This document shows, piece by piece, positions 43,456-54,254 of a stretch of DNA of 64,000 bases (positions are counted from its first letter, which is position 1; the number at the start of each line of letters is the position of its first letter). Both the position numbers and the translations under genes were made by a program. Source of the DNA: Microvelia longipes (taxonomy: Eukaryota > Arthropoda > Insecta > Hemiptera > Veliidae); the NCBI GenBank assembly GCA_018340805.1, contig JACMZG010001913.1, positions 8,220,866 through 8,284,865 on the forward strand. Direction: 5' to 3'. The notes beneath the pieces are model-generated. The model did not search any database, was not told the origin of the DNA, and saw only the letters and a program-made list of their open reading frames with translations.

Positions 43456-43859
43456 TAAACTGAATTTTTTTTTAAAAATTTACTTAATCGCATTCTTCAT
43501 TTTCTTTCCGTATTTTCCAATTATAAACCATATAACGTGCTCTTTCTTTTTTATTTAATATCCAGTAGCTCTTTACAAACCTCTTAAAAGTTCATGTTAA
43601 GGAGATATAATAGAAAAAATTTCATATGAGAGTCAAAGTAAATAACTCTCCCCCCCACCAAGCTCTTCAAACTTATATATTATTGAAAATCTCTTGAAAG
43701 TTTTTAAAACATCTTAATCTACTAAGTACGGGAAAGAGGAAATAAAATGACAAAGTTAAGTGACATTCTTTGGGAAAACTTTTGTAATTTTATGACTTTT
43801 CAAAGTACGGAAAGCTATTTTACTTAAAACGACTGGAAGTCACTGAAAAAAAATCTGGT
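43456..43859. other. Unassigned AT-rich sequence
   Basis: Nothing recognised. Confidence 0.4.
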
Positions 43860-44540
43860 ACGGTACACTGGATGTTGGGCGAATTTCCTTCGGAATGCGT
43901 CTTTCCGTATTAAACAATTCATTTCTTGCTTAAGGTTCCGGTTTATGCTTTATATCTTGAGCAGTTACTCAATTATCAAGCACTACTCGTAACTATTTCT
44001 TTCTGTTTTCTAAAAGAAATGCGCACAATTATCCTGTTGGCTATACAAAACTATGCCCCTAAATTGGCAGTTGACACCATTATTATGCACTAGTTTTTTA
44101 TGGGTTTCCACGCATTTCTGCGCAAAACGTTTTAGCGCATTTCCTGTGAGAAACACAGCAAAAAGTAGCTACAAGTAGTGTTTGATAATGGAGTAAATTA
44201 TAAATGCTCAATTTATAAAGCATAAACCGGAACCTTACTGCCTCCGTGGCCGTGATCGTAAAGGCGTTCGATTTCGGCACCGGAGGTCCGGGGTTCGCTG
44301 CCCAGGCTATGCTCTAAGATTTTATGAATAGTATTTGTATTAAAAAGATTTTGCCAACTTTAAATTATTCTTAGAGTGTAGTAGATGCTACCCACCTGAG
44401 GTGGTTCCCGAAGGGTGAATACCCTGATGGGCCGAAAGGCCCTAAAACGGGCATTTTATTTTATTAAACCGGAACCTTAAGCAAAAATTGTTGTTAAGCA
44501 CGCATTCCAAAAGAAATTAGATTTAAATGCGGATTGCCGT
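43860..44540. mobile_element. Foldback family F, copy split by tSINE-1
   Basis: The left arm (GGGCGAATTTCCTTCGGAAT, TAAGGTTCCGGTTTATGC, GCAGTTACTCAATTATCAAG) and right arm (GTGTTTGATAATGGAG, TTATAAAGCATAAACCGGAA, AAGCACGCATTCC) surround a loop. The right arm is interrupted by the SINE at 44238-44465, which duplicated AAACCGGAACCTTA. Confidence 0.75.
44238..44465 (+). mobile_element. tRNA-derived SINE (tSINE-1) with 14-bp target duplication
   Basis: Head CTGCCTCCGTGGCCGTGATC, box B GGGGTTCGCTGCCCAGG, body TAGTAGATGCTACCCACC and GATGGGCCGAAAGGCCC, tail ACGGGCATTTTATTTT. AAACCGGAACCTTA flanks it at 44224-44237 and 44466-44479, clear evidence of retroposition. It differs from the copy at 25179 by few changes, so the family was active fairly recently. 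Confidence 0.92.
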
Positions 44541-44574
44541 GCCAAAATTATTTTGTAGTCATAAACTAATATAG

Positions 44575-44994
44575 TGTAAAAAAAACGATAAAAAATTATC
44601 GTCCTTTCCAGGATTCGAACCCATATACTCTGGCTTTGAGTGCTCTGATCGACTCTGGACCATTTTCATTAAACTCAGGCCCAAAGAACATCTAAAACTA
44701 CACTCCTCTTGGTTTACCGGTCGTATTTTAGGTTATGGTAACTTAGAGTGACTGTATCGACTTTAGACCGGTTTCCTTCAATTCAGCGTTATAAAAACAA
44801 ACATAAAGGCCTTTCTCGAAAAATAATAACCTTAAATTTTGATTTTTTTTTTAAATTTGCTGACTCAACAAACCGGGTAAATGACGTAAAACAACCTGGT
44901 TTTCAAAAGGGTCTGTGTCCTCCCCAAGATTAATATTTGTACTAAGTTTGATTAAGAAATATTTATCCGTTTAAGAGATAGCATGTTTACAAGA
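44575..44994 (-). repeat. Composite block D, copy 2
   Basis: ACGATAAAAAATTATCGTCC, the inverse B box CCAGGATTCGAACCC, then TCGACTTTAGACCGGTTTCC, ACCGGGTAAATGACG and ATTTGTACTAAGTTTGATTA, ending at the TA tract. Same order as 28655-29385 but with fewer internal tandem segments. As at 28 kb, it sits immediately to the right of a family-F foldback. Confidence 0.6.
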
Positions 44995-45011
44995 ATATAT
45001 ATGTATATAAA

Positions 45012-45073
<62 letters not shown>

Positions 45074-45076
45074 TTA
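44995..45076. repeat. (TA)n microsatellite
   Basis: TA tract between block D and the TA-linked SINE-like repeat. Confidence 0.95.
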
Positions 45077-45205
45077 ACTTTCGCGCGCGAAACCTATTTT
45101 TCGTCAAAAGGGACCTCTGAAACGGATTTGTGTCGTGGTCCGTGTTTCGACTCCAGCCATGAAACCCAATTAGCAATTTTTTTTCTAAAGCGAATTCGTT
45201 AAAAT
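45077..45205 (+). repeat. TA-linked SINE-like repeat, copy 3
   Basis: TTTCGCGCGCGAAACCTATT, GGGACCTCTGAAACGGATTT, GTGTCGTGGTCCGTG, TTTCGACTCCAGCCATG. Follows the TA tract directly. The B-box-like segment is altered relative to copies 1 and 2. Confidence 0.58.
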
Positions 45206-45214
45206 CGGATTTAT

Positions 45215-45300
45215 ATCTTTACTTTTTCCTATCTATACCATAGGTACATAGGAAAAGTATTGTGTTTGTGTTTACACACACACATACACACACATTTGTG
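45215..45300 (+). repeat. Dispersed AGGAAAAGTATTGTG-type repeat with (CA)n
   Basis: TTACTTTTTCCTATCTATAC, CATAGGAAAAGTATTGTGTT and a short CACACACACAT run. Same family as 5228-5390. Confidence 0.55.
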
Positions 45301-45474
45301 ATAAGGAGAGGAAAAACAGCAGACGACAATTTAGTAAAAACCCCTCAGGAGGTCTAATTAACGCTACGAAATTTATTGCCAAAACGAAAACTTTGAAGCG
45401 GTAAGTAAGAAGTGGGAGAGACATAAAGAAACCTGAGATTATATCTGTCTTCAAATTTAAAAAAAAAACCTTTA

Positions 45475-45695
45475 ATGATCTTTTAAATGAAATCCTGAAT
45501 CAAGTTAGAAACATTTAATGATCTTATAAAAGTATTCCTGAACCAAGTAAGAAACATTAAATGTTTTTTTAAAAGTAATCCTGAATCAAGTAAGAAACAA
45601 TAAATGTTTTTTTAAAAGTAATCCTGAATCAAGTAAGAAACATTAAATGAACAACATTAAGTAATACTGAATCGAGTAAGAAACATTTGAATATA
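45475..45695. repeat. Minisatellite, about 45 bp x 5
   Basis: Unit: AATCCTGAATCAAGTAAGAA followed by ACATTAAATGTTTTTTTAAA and AGT. Confidence 0.88.
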
Positions 45696-46284
45696 TTTAT
45701 CACTAGTGACGTCATAAATCCGCTTAGTGAGAGACAACATTAATAAATATCCCTCGAGAGAAAGGTGAATAAACGAATGAATACGAAAAGAAAGAAAGAC
45801 ATTAAATTTGTAATTTAAATAAAGACAGAGCATTTTTCAGCTAAACAGATTTAACCAAGGGCCCTTGATTTTTATCCTAAATGGATTTTAAAAAAGGAAA
45901 TCTGATTAAAAGCAAAAGATGTTGAATAATGCGAGTCGCCCCGCCGCCCCTTAAAACGGATAAAAAAAACTTTTAAGCCACCTCTTTTAGAAAATAGCAA
46001 GGGGCAAAATGAAAAATTGAATTAATAAAAAGACTTCTAAGCCCCCAGAGCTTGCTCTCTATGAACTAGGAAAACGCCTCGGGGAGGCAATAGCACTCTA
46101 TTTATCACTTCTATTTTCGAACTTTTTATGGAAAAAACGAGGAAAGAAAAATCCGTGAAAAAATCATTTCTACTTTATTATATTTTACGATTTACATCCA
46201 ATGATATATTTATGATAATGGCGGAAATGTGAGTGAAATGCTTCTGAGGTTTTTGTAACGGTGTGTTACCTCATTCATGAGGCA
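45696..46284. other. Unassigned sequence
   Basis: No coding frame recognised; a less AT-rich patch (GCGAGTCGCCCCGCCGCCCC) lies at 45930-45950. Confidence 0.45.
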
Positions 46285-46845
46285 CTCATCTGATGAGTTA
46301 ATAATATCTCATCGCGAGAAAAATTAACTCATCATCTCAGCGATTAATTAACTCATTATCTCAATGATTAATTAGAAGATTAATTAACTCATCATCTCAG
46401 CGATCATTAAGCATCATCATCTCAGCGAATTAACTCATCATCCCAGTGATTAATTAATTCATCATCTCAGCGATTAATTAACTCATCATCTCAGCGATAA
46501 ATTAGCTCACCATCTTAGCGATTAATTAACTCATCATCTCAGCGATTAATTAACTCATCATCTCAGCGATAAATTAACTCATTATCTCAGCAATTAATTA
46601 ACTCATCATCTCTGTGATTTATTAACTCATCATCTCAGCGATTAATTAACTCATCATCTCAGCAATTAATTAACTCATCATCTCTGTGATTTATTAACTC
46701 ATCATCTCAGCGTAATTAACTCATCATCTCAGCGATTAATTAACTCATCATCTCAGTGATTAATTAACTCATCATCTCAGCGATAAATTAACTCATCATC
46801 TCAGCGATTAATTAACTCATCATCTCAGTGATTAATTAACTCAAT
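46285..46845. repeat. Minisatellite, 24 bp x about 23
   Basis: Unit: TTAACTCATCATCTCAGCGA followed by TTAA. Variant units (TCTCTGTGATTTA, GCAATTAA) occur as a repeated pair near 46600-46630 and 46660-46690, showing block duplication. Confidence 0.93.
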
Positions 46846-46980
46846 ATACCCGATTGTAACCATTTTAGCGAATTTTCAAGGAAAAATGAGCTCCTCCAGT
46901 GAGAAAAAAATTCTTAGAAAAGGGGGGGTACATTCTTGGAAAAGGGGACTTACTGATAATGAATATATAAACATTTTAAA

Positions 46981-46984
<4 letters not shown>

Positions 46985-47037
<53 letters not shown>

Positions 47038-47053
47038 TATATATATACATATA
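46985..47053. repeat. (TA)n microsatellite
   Basis: TA tract in the interval between the 24-bp array and a short (GA)n at 47090. Confidence 0.95.
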
Positions 47054-47069
47054 TGTATGTATGTACGAG

Positions 47070-47394
47070 ATTTTGTGTCCTAGACGTTAGAGAGAGAGAG
47101 TCAATATTGTCATTAACCCACAACAATGACACAACCATTTAATTAAATCACTACCAACATATTTTTGGTCGTGCTATAATATAGTATACATGTACAATAC
47201 ACTACATTAATAGTCTGGAATATGTGTGACAAACACAAACACACTATGTATGTTTGGTTGCGGAAGCAAATAAAACCGGTACGAAGTCGATCAAACTACT
47301 TATATGACCAAAAAGTCTTAGGAAAAATGGTAAATTGTCAGAAAACTGGAAAAGATATTGTAAGCGGGGACTTATTTTCGATGTTTTTGAGCCT
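47070..47394. other. Unassigned sequence
   Basis: Nothing recognised. Confidence 0.4.
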
Positions 47395-47645
47395 GTGAAT
47401 TGAATGAGAGAGGTCCGGAGTCAATACAAGCACTCAAAGTCAGGGTACATGGGTTAGATTCTGGCGCGGTGGTCCGCATGTCTGGCGAATTTCCTTTGGA
47501 ATGCGTGTTTCTTTGCTTAACAAACCAGTTCATGCTTAAGATTCCGGTTTATGCTTTATAACTTGAGCAGTTACTTAATTATCAAGCACGAGTCGTGCCT
47601 CGTTTTTTCTGTATTTTACAAAGGAAAACGCGCTAAAACCTTTAA
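47395..47645 (+). mobile_element. Block D head plus family-F arm
   Basis: GGTCCGGAGTCAATACAAGC and CTCAAAGTCAGGGTACATGG correspond to the tRNA-like end of block D, directly followed by GGCGCGGTGGTCCGCATG, GGCGAATTTCCTTTGGAATG and TTATGCTTTATAACTTGAGC of family F. The junction is the inverse of that at 28640-28860, so block D and F form one composite here too. Confidence 0.55.
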
Positions 47646-47659
47646 AGAAACTAACCAAG

Positions 47660-47810
47660 ATATACCCATAGAGGGGACATAGCGTATCTCAATAAAAGGC
47701 TTGAAACATCATTTTGGGGCTCTATGTAACTTCATTGAAACCTTTAATAAGAGGGATATAAAACATATTATGTATACATATGTTTTTGTGGTTTAATATT
47801 AATTATACGT
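47660..47810 (+). repeat. Dispersed repeat R2, partial copy
   Basis: GGGGACATAGCGTATCTCAA, TGAAACATCATTTTGGGGCT and TAACTTCATTGAAACC match 5016-5240. Confidence 0.6.
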
Positions 47811-48149
47811 AAAAAAATTACGTGTGCTTTGACTGAAACACTTGAAAATTGGTTTATGTCCAGGCCGTATGCCGCTTACATGTATAAACTAGTAATATAA
47901 TGAATTGATATAGGACAACAACCATATGTAGCCACGAAACGGCCACAGGGAGTCGAGGGGGCCGCTTCACGGCCCGAAGTGCTGACGACCCGTAGCGGAG
48001 CGGCAAAGAAGCCAAAGGTTCTTGTTGTTATTGTGTGGCGATCTTTTATTCGTCAATTCTCCCCTGAGCTATGAGAGGCTATTTTGAACCCTGGTAGGAT
48101 AGGCCTATGTATTGCATATTTTTTTATCATAATTTTAAATAATTAAAAA
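47811..48149. other. Unassigned sequence
   Basis: 47930-48010 is GC-richer (CCACGAAACGGCCACAGGGA, GCCGCTTCACGGCCCGAAG). No gene identified. Confidence 0.4.
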
Positions 48150-48512
48150 ATAGGGTACCTTGGAATACCTAAAAACTTTTCCTAACCTAATCGGATTCGA
48201 TTCGCTTATCCTAATCACTTCGGACTCGCTTTGCTCATCCTAATCACTTCATATTAGCTTCCCTCGTGATCAGAATATAAAAATCACTTAATTTATAATG
48301 CAGTGGGCATTCCGACTCGCTACGTTTGTCCTTAGACAATTTAAACATTGGTTGAACATTCCAGCGGACACCCATTTAGGTACTGACCTCCATCGATGGT
48401 GGTTAACATTGGTGATTCGACAAAACCGTAAATATACTGCCATATTTAAATGAAACTTGGTGTAAACATTCAACTCAATTGGAGAATGTTTTTTGATTTT
48501 TATCTTTTCTTT
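48150..48512 (-). mobile_element. 5S rRNA-derived SINE, minus strand, divergent
   Basis: Inverse tail GGGTACCTTGGAAT, inverse hairpins (GGATTCGATTCGCTTATCC; GGACTCGCTTTGCTCATCC), inverse 5S region (CAGCGGACACCCATTTAGGT, ACTGACCTCCATCGATGG) and leader (TACTGCCATATTTAAATG). It abuts an inverse TA-linked SINE-like unit. Confidence 0.72.
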
Positions 48513-48514
48513 AA

Positions 48515-48612
48515 AAATCGCTGATGGAATAAGCGTCACAGCGGAAGTCGAACCTCGGACCACGACACAAATACGTTTCAGACGTCCCTAATAACGGAAA
48601 TATACGAAATAA
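48515..48612 (-). repeat. TA-linked SINE-like repeat, copy 4, without TA tract
   Basis: Inverse of the unit: GCGGAAGTCGAACCTCGGAC, CACGACACAAATACGTTTCA, GACGTCCCTAATAACGG. No TA tract at its 5' side, so TA association is not obligatory. Confidence 0.55.
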
Positions 48613-48657
48613 AATAAAATATTTTGCGAAACTTAATATATTTTAAGTATACATGTC

Positions 48658-48920
48658 CGCCGCCTCCGTGACCGAGGTCGTTAAAGCGTCAGCATTTATA
48701 CTGACCTTTCACACCACGGTGGTTTGGGGTTCGTATCCAAGGTTACACTCTCAAATTATATAAAGATCTGTCAAATAAATTTTCCCAAACTTCAGATTAC
48801 TCTTACTCTTATTAACCTCATAGGTGGTTGCGAGAACTACCTAAGGGTTTTCCACAAGGATTACTTCTGACGAGCCAAATGGCTCTAAGCGGGAATCACC
48901 ATTATCATTAATATTTTCTA
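48658..48920 (+). mobile_element. tSINE-1, divergent copy
   Basis: GCCTCCGTGACCGAGGTCGT, TGGTTTGGGGTTCGTATCCA (box B), AGGTGGTTGCGAGAACTACC and GAGCCAAATGGCTCTAAGCG. Same domain order as 25179-25407 and 44238-44465 but with many substitutions, so it is an older insertion or a subfamily. Confidence 0.72.
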
Positions 48921-49059
48921 AAACTTAAAATTAATAAAATTATTATTCTATACGGAAATCAGCACAGTAACTCCTAAAAATTATGTTTTATCGTTCGAAT
49001 GATTAAGACACTACAAGCTACGATAAAAGAAACACACTAATTAATTTATTTTTTTTTTT

Positions 49060-49210
49060 GCTTACTTCTCCTCACATCGAATTCGCTTTATAATTTTGCA
49101 AAACTAAAGGTAGTATTACTTCGGTCCCGCTACGCTCCACAGTTATAAAATATTAATACCAAGTCCAGGATGCTATGAATTTGGACTCGCTATGTTTAAA
49201 AAGTTATTTC
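49060..49210 (-). mobile_element. Probable 5S-SINE tail relic
   Basis: CTTCTCCTCACATCGAATTC, then CTTCGGTCCCGCTACGCTCC and TTTGGACTCGCTATG resemble inverse hairpins of the SINE tail. Badly decayed. Confidence 0.4.
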
Positions 49211-49383
49211 ATCGGTCTTGACCTAAGAAGGTAAATAAATTTCAAGGACGTTAGAATTACTTCCTATGTTCACGAAAGTTTTTAAATTTACATGTGGTCA
49301 TGCTTGGCAGTCCAGCTTTTATTAATTTAAAGCTTTAATAGATATTAGCATAAATTTCTTGCTGTAAACATTATAGTCCAAGA

Positions 49384-50056
49384 ATGTGACTCATTTTGTA
49401 CTACTTCAAACCAAGTTATTCTGAAAATATACCTTAAATTATGAAGAAAAAGCATAGTCTGCATATCCAGAGTAGAGCCTTTCATATGATTGCGCATGCT
49501 CAAATTTTATAAAATCGCACTAATTTCAGTTTTCTTGCCATAAGGGGCTCCCTGTAAGTCGTGGGCAAAACATGATGAGACCTATTTATAAAGCTGATAA
49601 AATTTCCTATAAAACGAGTATTTGTTCGTCAAAATCGGATAAATACAACTAAAGTTATGACATTTCTTAAATGGCCAAAGAAATGCACAAAAAAGTAAAT
49701 ATTTTTTCAAAGAAATTCGCTGACTTAGCATAAACTAACAAAATTTTTGATGTTTTTGAAAGAGCCATACCTTTAGTTGTATTTATCTGATTTTGATGAT
49801 TAAACACTCGTTTTATAGGAAATTTTATCAGCTTTATAAAATGGTCTCATCATGTTTTGCACACGACTTACAGGGAGCCCCTTATGGCAAGAAAACTGAA
49901 ATTAGTACGATTTTATAAAATTTGAGCATGCGCAATCATATGAAAGGCTTTATTCTGGATAGGTAGACTATGCTTTTCCTTCATAATTTAAGGTATATTT
50001 TCAGACTTGAAGTTGAACTTGGTTTGAAGTAGTACAAAATGAATCACATTCTTTCA
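49384..50056. mobile_element. Long foldback element, about 270-bp arms
   Basis: Arms at 49384-49654 and 49771-50056: AATGTGACTCATTTTGTACT, CATATGATTGCGCATGCTCA, GCCATAAGGGGCTCCCTGTA and AAATACAACTAAAG recur as inverse copies. The loop is about 116 bp. The flanks TAGTCCAAG and CTTGGACTA are also inverse, so the true ends may lie slightly further out. The arms are highly similar with a few indels. Unrelated to family F or the 9.1-kb foldback. Confidence 0.85.
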
Positions 50057-50194
50057 GGTCCGGTTCTTGGACTAGTATACTATAGGAAGGTTAAAAGCTA
50101 TAGGCTAGCAAAGGTTGAAAATTCAAAAGTCAATATTTTTAGAATGCGACCATTGTCATAGTTAAATTTGGTGGATGGATTCACTCAATTTCCT

Positions 50195-50434
50195 AGGTCC
50201 TTATTATATGTTATATGTTATATAATAAGGACCCAGGATGAGAGGTGGACAAAAAAATTAATTCAATGGTACCCAAGAGATAGGCAAAGAGATAGAGGAA
50301 GACCAAAATTGAGATGGGACGAGGAAATGAAAAGAATATGTGGTCAAGAAACATGGCAAAGAGTGGCGTGGGATAGGAAGGAATGGGTGAGAATGGGTGA
50401 GATTTATAAAAATGTTTGGTTATATAAAGAATAA
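50195..50434 (+). pseudogene. C-terminus of an RTE-type endonuclease-RT element
   Basis: Frame ending at 50434 gives RTQDERWTKKLIQWYPRDRQ, GRPKLRWDEEMKRIC, QRVAWDRKEWVRMGEIY. The pattern RWTKK-WxPRD-GRPxxRW-DRxxWxxxGE is the standard C-terminus of insect endonuclease-reverse transcriptase LINEs (RTE-like). Only this last part (about 70 codons) is present; RT and endonuclease are absent. Upstream lies a palindrome of GGTCCTTATTATA and its inverse (50197-50234), where homology stops. Confidence 0.8.
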
Positions 50435-51029
50435 AAAAACATAATAAAATAACAAACATATCTCTTAAATGTAATACTACTTAATTATAAATTATTGATA
50501 CCTTTTGAATAAATAGCTAACTACATCCTAATTTAAATAGTAATAATTTACTCTTATATTAGAAATCTATAAATAAATTGCTAACATTTTTAATGTTTAA
50601 ATTTTAAATTCTATAGTAATAGTATAACTTGAATAGTATTAGTATTACGTTATTTTTAAATTGTTATTATATATTTTAAATTTATAAATAGTATTAAGTT
50701 TAGTTACTTAAGTAATACAATATATTAAATGCATGCAAAATTTTGATTTGTTAAATTACTATAAATTATTAATATAAAATCTAAACAGAGTAAAATAATT
50801 TGTAACATAGTCTAGAATAATTAATAGTAGTGTAAAAATAAAAGGTTTGATAATTATGAAATAAAATTAAAATGAAAAAAATAAACAAAAAATAAAAATA
50901 AAGAAATTAATTAATAGTGAATTATTTTAATATGTTAGATAATATGTAATAGGTTCGCATGATTATTGTTATTAAATAGATAATTATATAAGATAAAAGT
51001 TTTAATGTATAAAATTAGTCATATTCACC
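50435..51029. other. AT-rich sequence downstream of the RTE remnant
   Basis: Extremely AT-rich with no frame; may include the RTE 3' UTR. Nothing else recognised. Confidence 0.5.
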
Positions 51030-51480
51030 ACTGCATGCTACCAACTAACCTCGTTGAGGTGCCACGGCCCATGGCCGAACTGCATTAAAGAATCTATACA
51101 TCTATGGCGACACGTTACTCGTGTCGCCGCCATCACTTTCACTGACTAAGTTTTCGGTCATACAAAGGCTCAGTATATCTTTCCGACCTTCATCTCCCCC
51201 AGCCCGCAGAACATTTACTTTTCGTGAGCTAGAGACAACGGAAACGTGGATCCAGACTTGTCTCTGATGAAACTAGATCCAACCCCGCATTTGCGTATTA
51301 GTAGCCAAGGAAACCACGTAAAACCTTGGCTGGGTTGGCCGGCCTTGAATTCAAGACCTCCCGAGTGTACGGTACAAGGGATAACCTCATATTGAGGTCC
51401 TCCCCCGGCTGGATTTGAACCCTCGACCTCCAGGTCGAAAGGCGAGCGCTCTACCTCTGAGCTACCGGACTCGGTATAAA
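51030..51480 (-). mobile_element. tRNA-derived SINE, second family
   Basis: The minus strand starts near 51475 with GTCCGGTAGCTCAGAGGTAG (box A), a CTTTCGA anticodon-loop-like segment (TTC), then GTCGAGGGTTCAAATCC (box B). A unique, comparatively GC-rich body of about 350 bp follows down to about 51030. It is flanked on the plus strand at 51484-51510 by (ATT)n and at 51521-51550 by poly(A). The tRNA part resembles a tRNA-Glu-type head but its arms no longer pair fully. Confidence 0.62.
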
Positions 51481-51514
51481 TGGCTATTATTATTACTATT
51501 ATTATTATTCACTC

Positions 51515-51554
<40 letters not shown>

Positions 51555-51814
51555 GTTTGGTCAACTTTTTGAAATTGTTGATGACTTAAAAAACGGTTAT
51601 TGTAGTCTATATAATATCTTTCGGACACTCCCAGTAGTCTATACATTTGATTTTTGTGCCAAGGTTCATTTTTCTAGTATGAAAACAGAGAGAGTTATGC
51701 GTGACACAGACAGCATTAAAAAAAAGCAGTCACAACACTATAAAAGTTGTTAAAATCTCCGTTTCGGATACATACCGTATATAGGAACAGTGTTGGGTTT
51801 AAAATAAGAATCCG

Positions 51815-52520
51815 CTGAGACAAAGTGTGTTTAAAATAAGGACCAAAATGGATAGCCTAAGGACCAAAATGGATTGTGTAAGGACCAAAATGGATAGCCC
51901 AAGGACCAAAATGGATAGCCTAAGGACCAAAATAGATAGCTTAATGATCAAAATAGATAGCCTAAGGACCTAAATGGATAGCCTAAAGACCAAATGGATA
52001 GCCTAAGGAACCAAAAATGGATAGCCTAAGGACCAAAATAGATTGCTTAAGGGCCAAACTGGATAGCCTAAGGACCAAAATGGATAGCCTAAGGACCAAA
52101 ATGGATAGCCTAAGGACCAAATGGATAGCCTAAAGACCAAATGGATAGCCTAAGGACCAAAAGGATAGCCTAAGACAAAATAGATAGCCTAAGGACCAAA
52201 ATGGATAGCCTAAAGATCAAAATGGATAGCCTAAGGACCAAAATGGATAGCCTAAGGACCAAAATAGATAGCTTAAGGGCCAAACTGGATAGCCTAATGA
52301 CCAAAATGGATAGCCTAAGGACCAAAATGGATAGCCTAAGGACCAAAAAGATAGCCTAAGGAAAATGGATAGCCTAAGATCAAAATGGATAGCCTAAGGA
52401 CCAAATGGATAAAGGACCAAAATAGGATAGCTTAAGGACCAAAATAGATAGCTTAAGGACCAAAATAGATAGCTTGATGACCAAAATGGATAGCCTAAAG
52501 ACCAAAATGGATAGCCTAAG
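51815..52520. repeat. Minisatellite, 21 bp x about 33
   Basis: Unit: ATAGCCTAAGGACCAAAATG + G. Variant subtypes (GCTTAAGGGCCAAACTGG) recur at 52045 and 52270, giving a block period of roughly 225 bp. Confidence 0.93.
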
Positions 52521-53180
52521 TATCTTGGCTCATTCTACGAATATTAAACGTATACTATATACACTTTTTTTCATCAATTCTTATGAATTCCAATCTCTTT
52601 ACCTTATGTTCTCTGAAGCGGACTAAAAAATGTCATTCTAATACTTTGCCAGTCTAAGCAATAACTTACCAGGTAAAAATAGAACAATTTATATAGAAAA
52701 TATGTTACGTAAAATAATTCACTGTTATGGACAACACATCGACCCTTGGGTACTTGAAACAGCACTGATATCAATTTCGCTAACACCTTTCCATAATCCT
52801 TTGCTGAATAAATAACATGCTTCAATCTTTCGAAAAAATGCTTTACAACGAAACACAAAAGAGAGGTCCCCTTACTTTATGTAAAATACATGAATTGTAT
52901 GTTCAGATAGCACAGGTGTGTTGGGGTAAAATATAATATAAATTGATTTTTTAAACAAATATACTAAGAGCGTGTTTTCATTGATTACTTTTCTTCATTT
53001 ATAGCGTAGACAAAAAGTAATATGTTTACGCTTGAAATCTATCCATTTTAAATGTTTTTAAGATAATCTGATGTTATGCAAAGTTGTATGTATGTCGTCG
53101 TAGCTTCCAGTAGGTTTGTGCTAAAAAGTTGGGGGCGATACTTACTCGATATTTTTAATTTCGATTACATTATGGTACAG
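52521..53180. other. Unassigned sequence
   Basis: 52980-53110 weakly resembles the AGGAAAAGTATTGTG repeat. The minus frame at 52604-52858 is unrecognised. Confidence 0.4.
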
Positions 53181-53262
53181 GCACTGACGATGACCCCATG
53201 TCATGCTGAAAGCGCTTTACCAACATAATATAATATTTGTGCAGAGACTCTTTTCCTTTTGG
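53181..53262 (+). mobile_element. Solitary hammerhead-like PLE-terminus module
   Basis: GGCACTGACGATGACCCC, ATGTCATGCTGAAAGCGC, TTTACCAACATAATATAATA and GTGCAGAGACTCTTTTCC. Same order as each arm at 17027-17276 but single. The core is CTGACGA and GAAA; helix III is again AGCGCT. Confidence 0.55.
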
Positions 53263-53817
53263 TGAATTTGTGAAGAAACAATGAGCTTATGAGGTTAGGG
53301 CACGATAAATTTAAAAGGCTCTCATGGATCGAACTGAAACTTGACACAAAAATCAACCTTGTTATAAAAATGTCCCGTGTGTTAAACCCTGTACCTTGTT
53401 AACTTGAGTAAAACCCTATAGTTTATGAATTATGTGGGACGTCATTAAACTACAATAATGACCTCCTAAACATTAAAAAAAAATCATAAATCTTTTTAAA
53501 GTGTTAGGATTGGAACGAAATTTGATACACATGTAGAACTATATATAGGTAACAAAAGAACGTAGTTACATTTTTATTATCGGCATTAGTTCCGGTTTCA
53601 TTGACTGACTATAAAACATAATGTAAAAAAACACGCTCTTTGACGAAAACATTTGAAAATTCGCTTATATCGTGGAGACAACGACTTATTCAACCACTTA
53701 TTCAAGACAACGACCATGCGGCCGCAAAGCAGCCAAGATACTAAAGGTCTTTTGCGTAGAATACCTACATCCATGGTTAGATGTACATACCTATAACCCT
53801 TTAGGGGTTGTAGGGGG

Positions 53818-53823
<6 letters not shown>
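53263..53823. other. Unassigned sequence
   Basis: 53315-53350 shares ACTGAAACTTGACACAAAAA with 40237 and 31558. No gene. Confidence 0.45.
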
Positions 53824-53869
<46 letters not shown>

Positions 53870-53876
53870 TATATAT
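53824..53876. repeat. (TA)n microsatellite
   Basis: TA tract with one TAATA interruption. Confidence 0.95.
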
Positions 53877-53889
53877 ACTCGGACTTCCC

Positions 53890-53930
53890 TGCCTATTCTG
53901 ACTGACGAAGACATACGTCGAAAATTTTCA
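53890..53930 (+). other. Possible hammerhead-like core
   Basis: CTGACTGACGAAGACATACG followed by TCGAAAATTTTC: core CTGACGA, one extra A, a GAC/GTC helix with ATAC loop, then GAAA. This is the same spacing as the modules at 5.4 and 17 kb with a different helix II. Helix I and III are not obvious. Confidence 0.35.
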
Positions 53931-54017
53931 AACCCATAAAACCTCACTGTTTCACCCCTTGTAAGTTATTGTTATTATAATATTGTTATATTTACTTTAG
54001 TTATCTTCCTTTTATAA

Positions 54018-54135
54018 ATATATAATATATTATATATATTGTATATATTATATATATATATATTATATATTATATATATATATAATATATTATTATGTGT
54101 GTGTGTATATGTGTGTATGTATGTATTTATGTATG
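54018..54135. repeat. (TA)n / (TG)n microsatellite
   Basis: TA runs passing into TGTGTGTGTATATG and TATGTATG words. Confidence 0.92.
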
Positions 54136-54254
54136 TATTACAAACAATTAAAATAAGGTTTATGTTTGTTTAAAAAAACAAAGCACTTAAAGTAAAATCA
54201 AAACTAGTTTTATTCAAATAGACTTAAAGGATAAAACAAATACAAATTATTATT

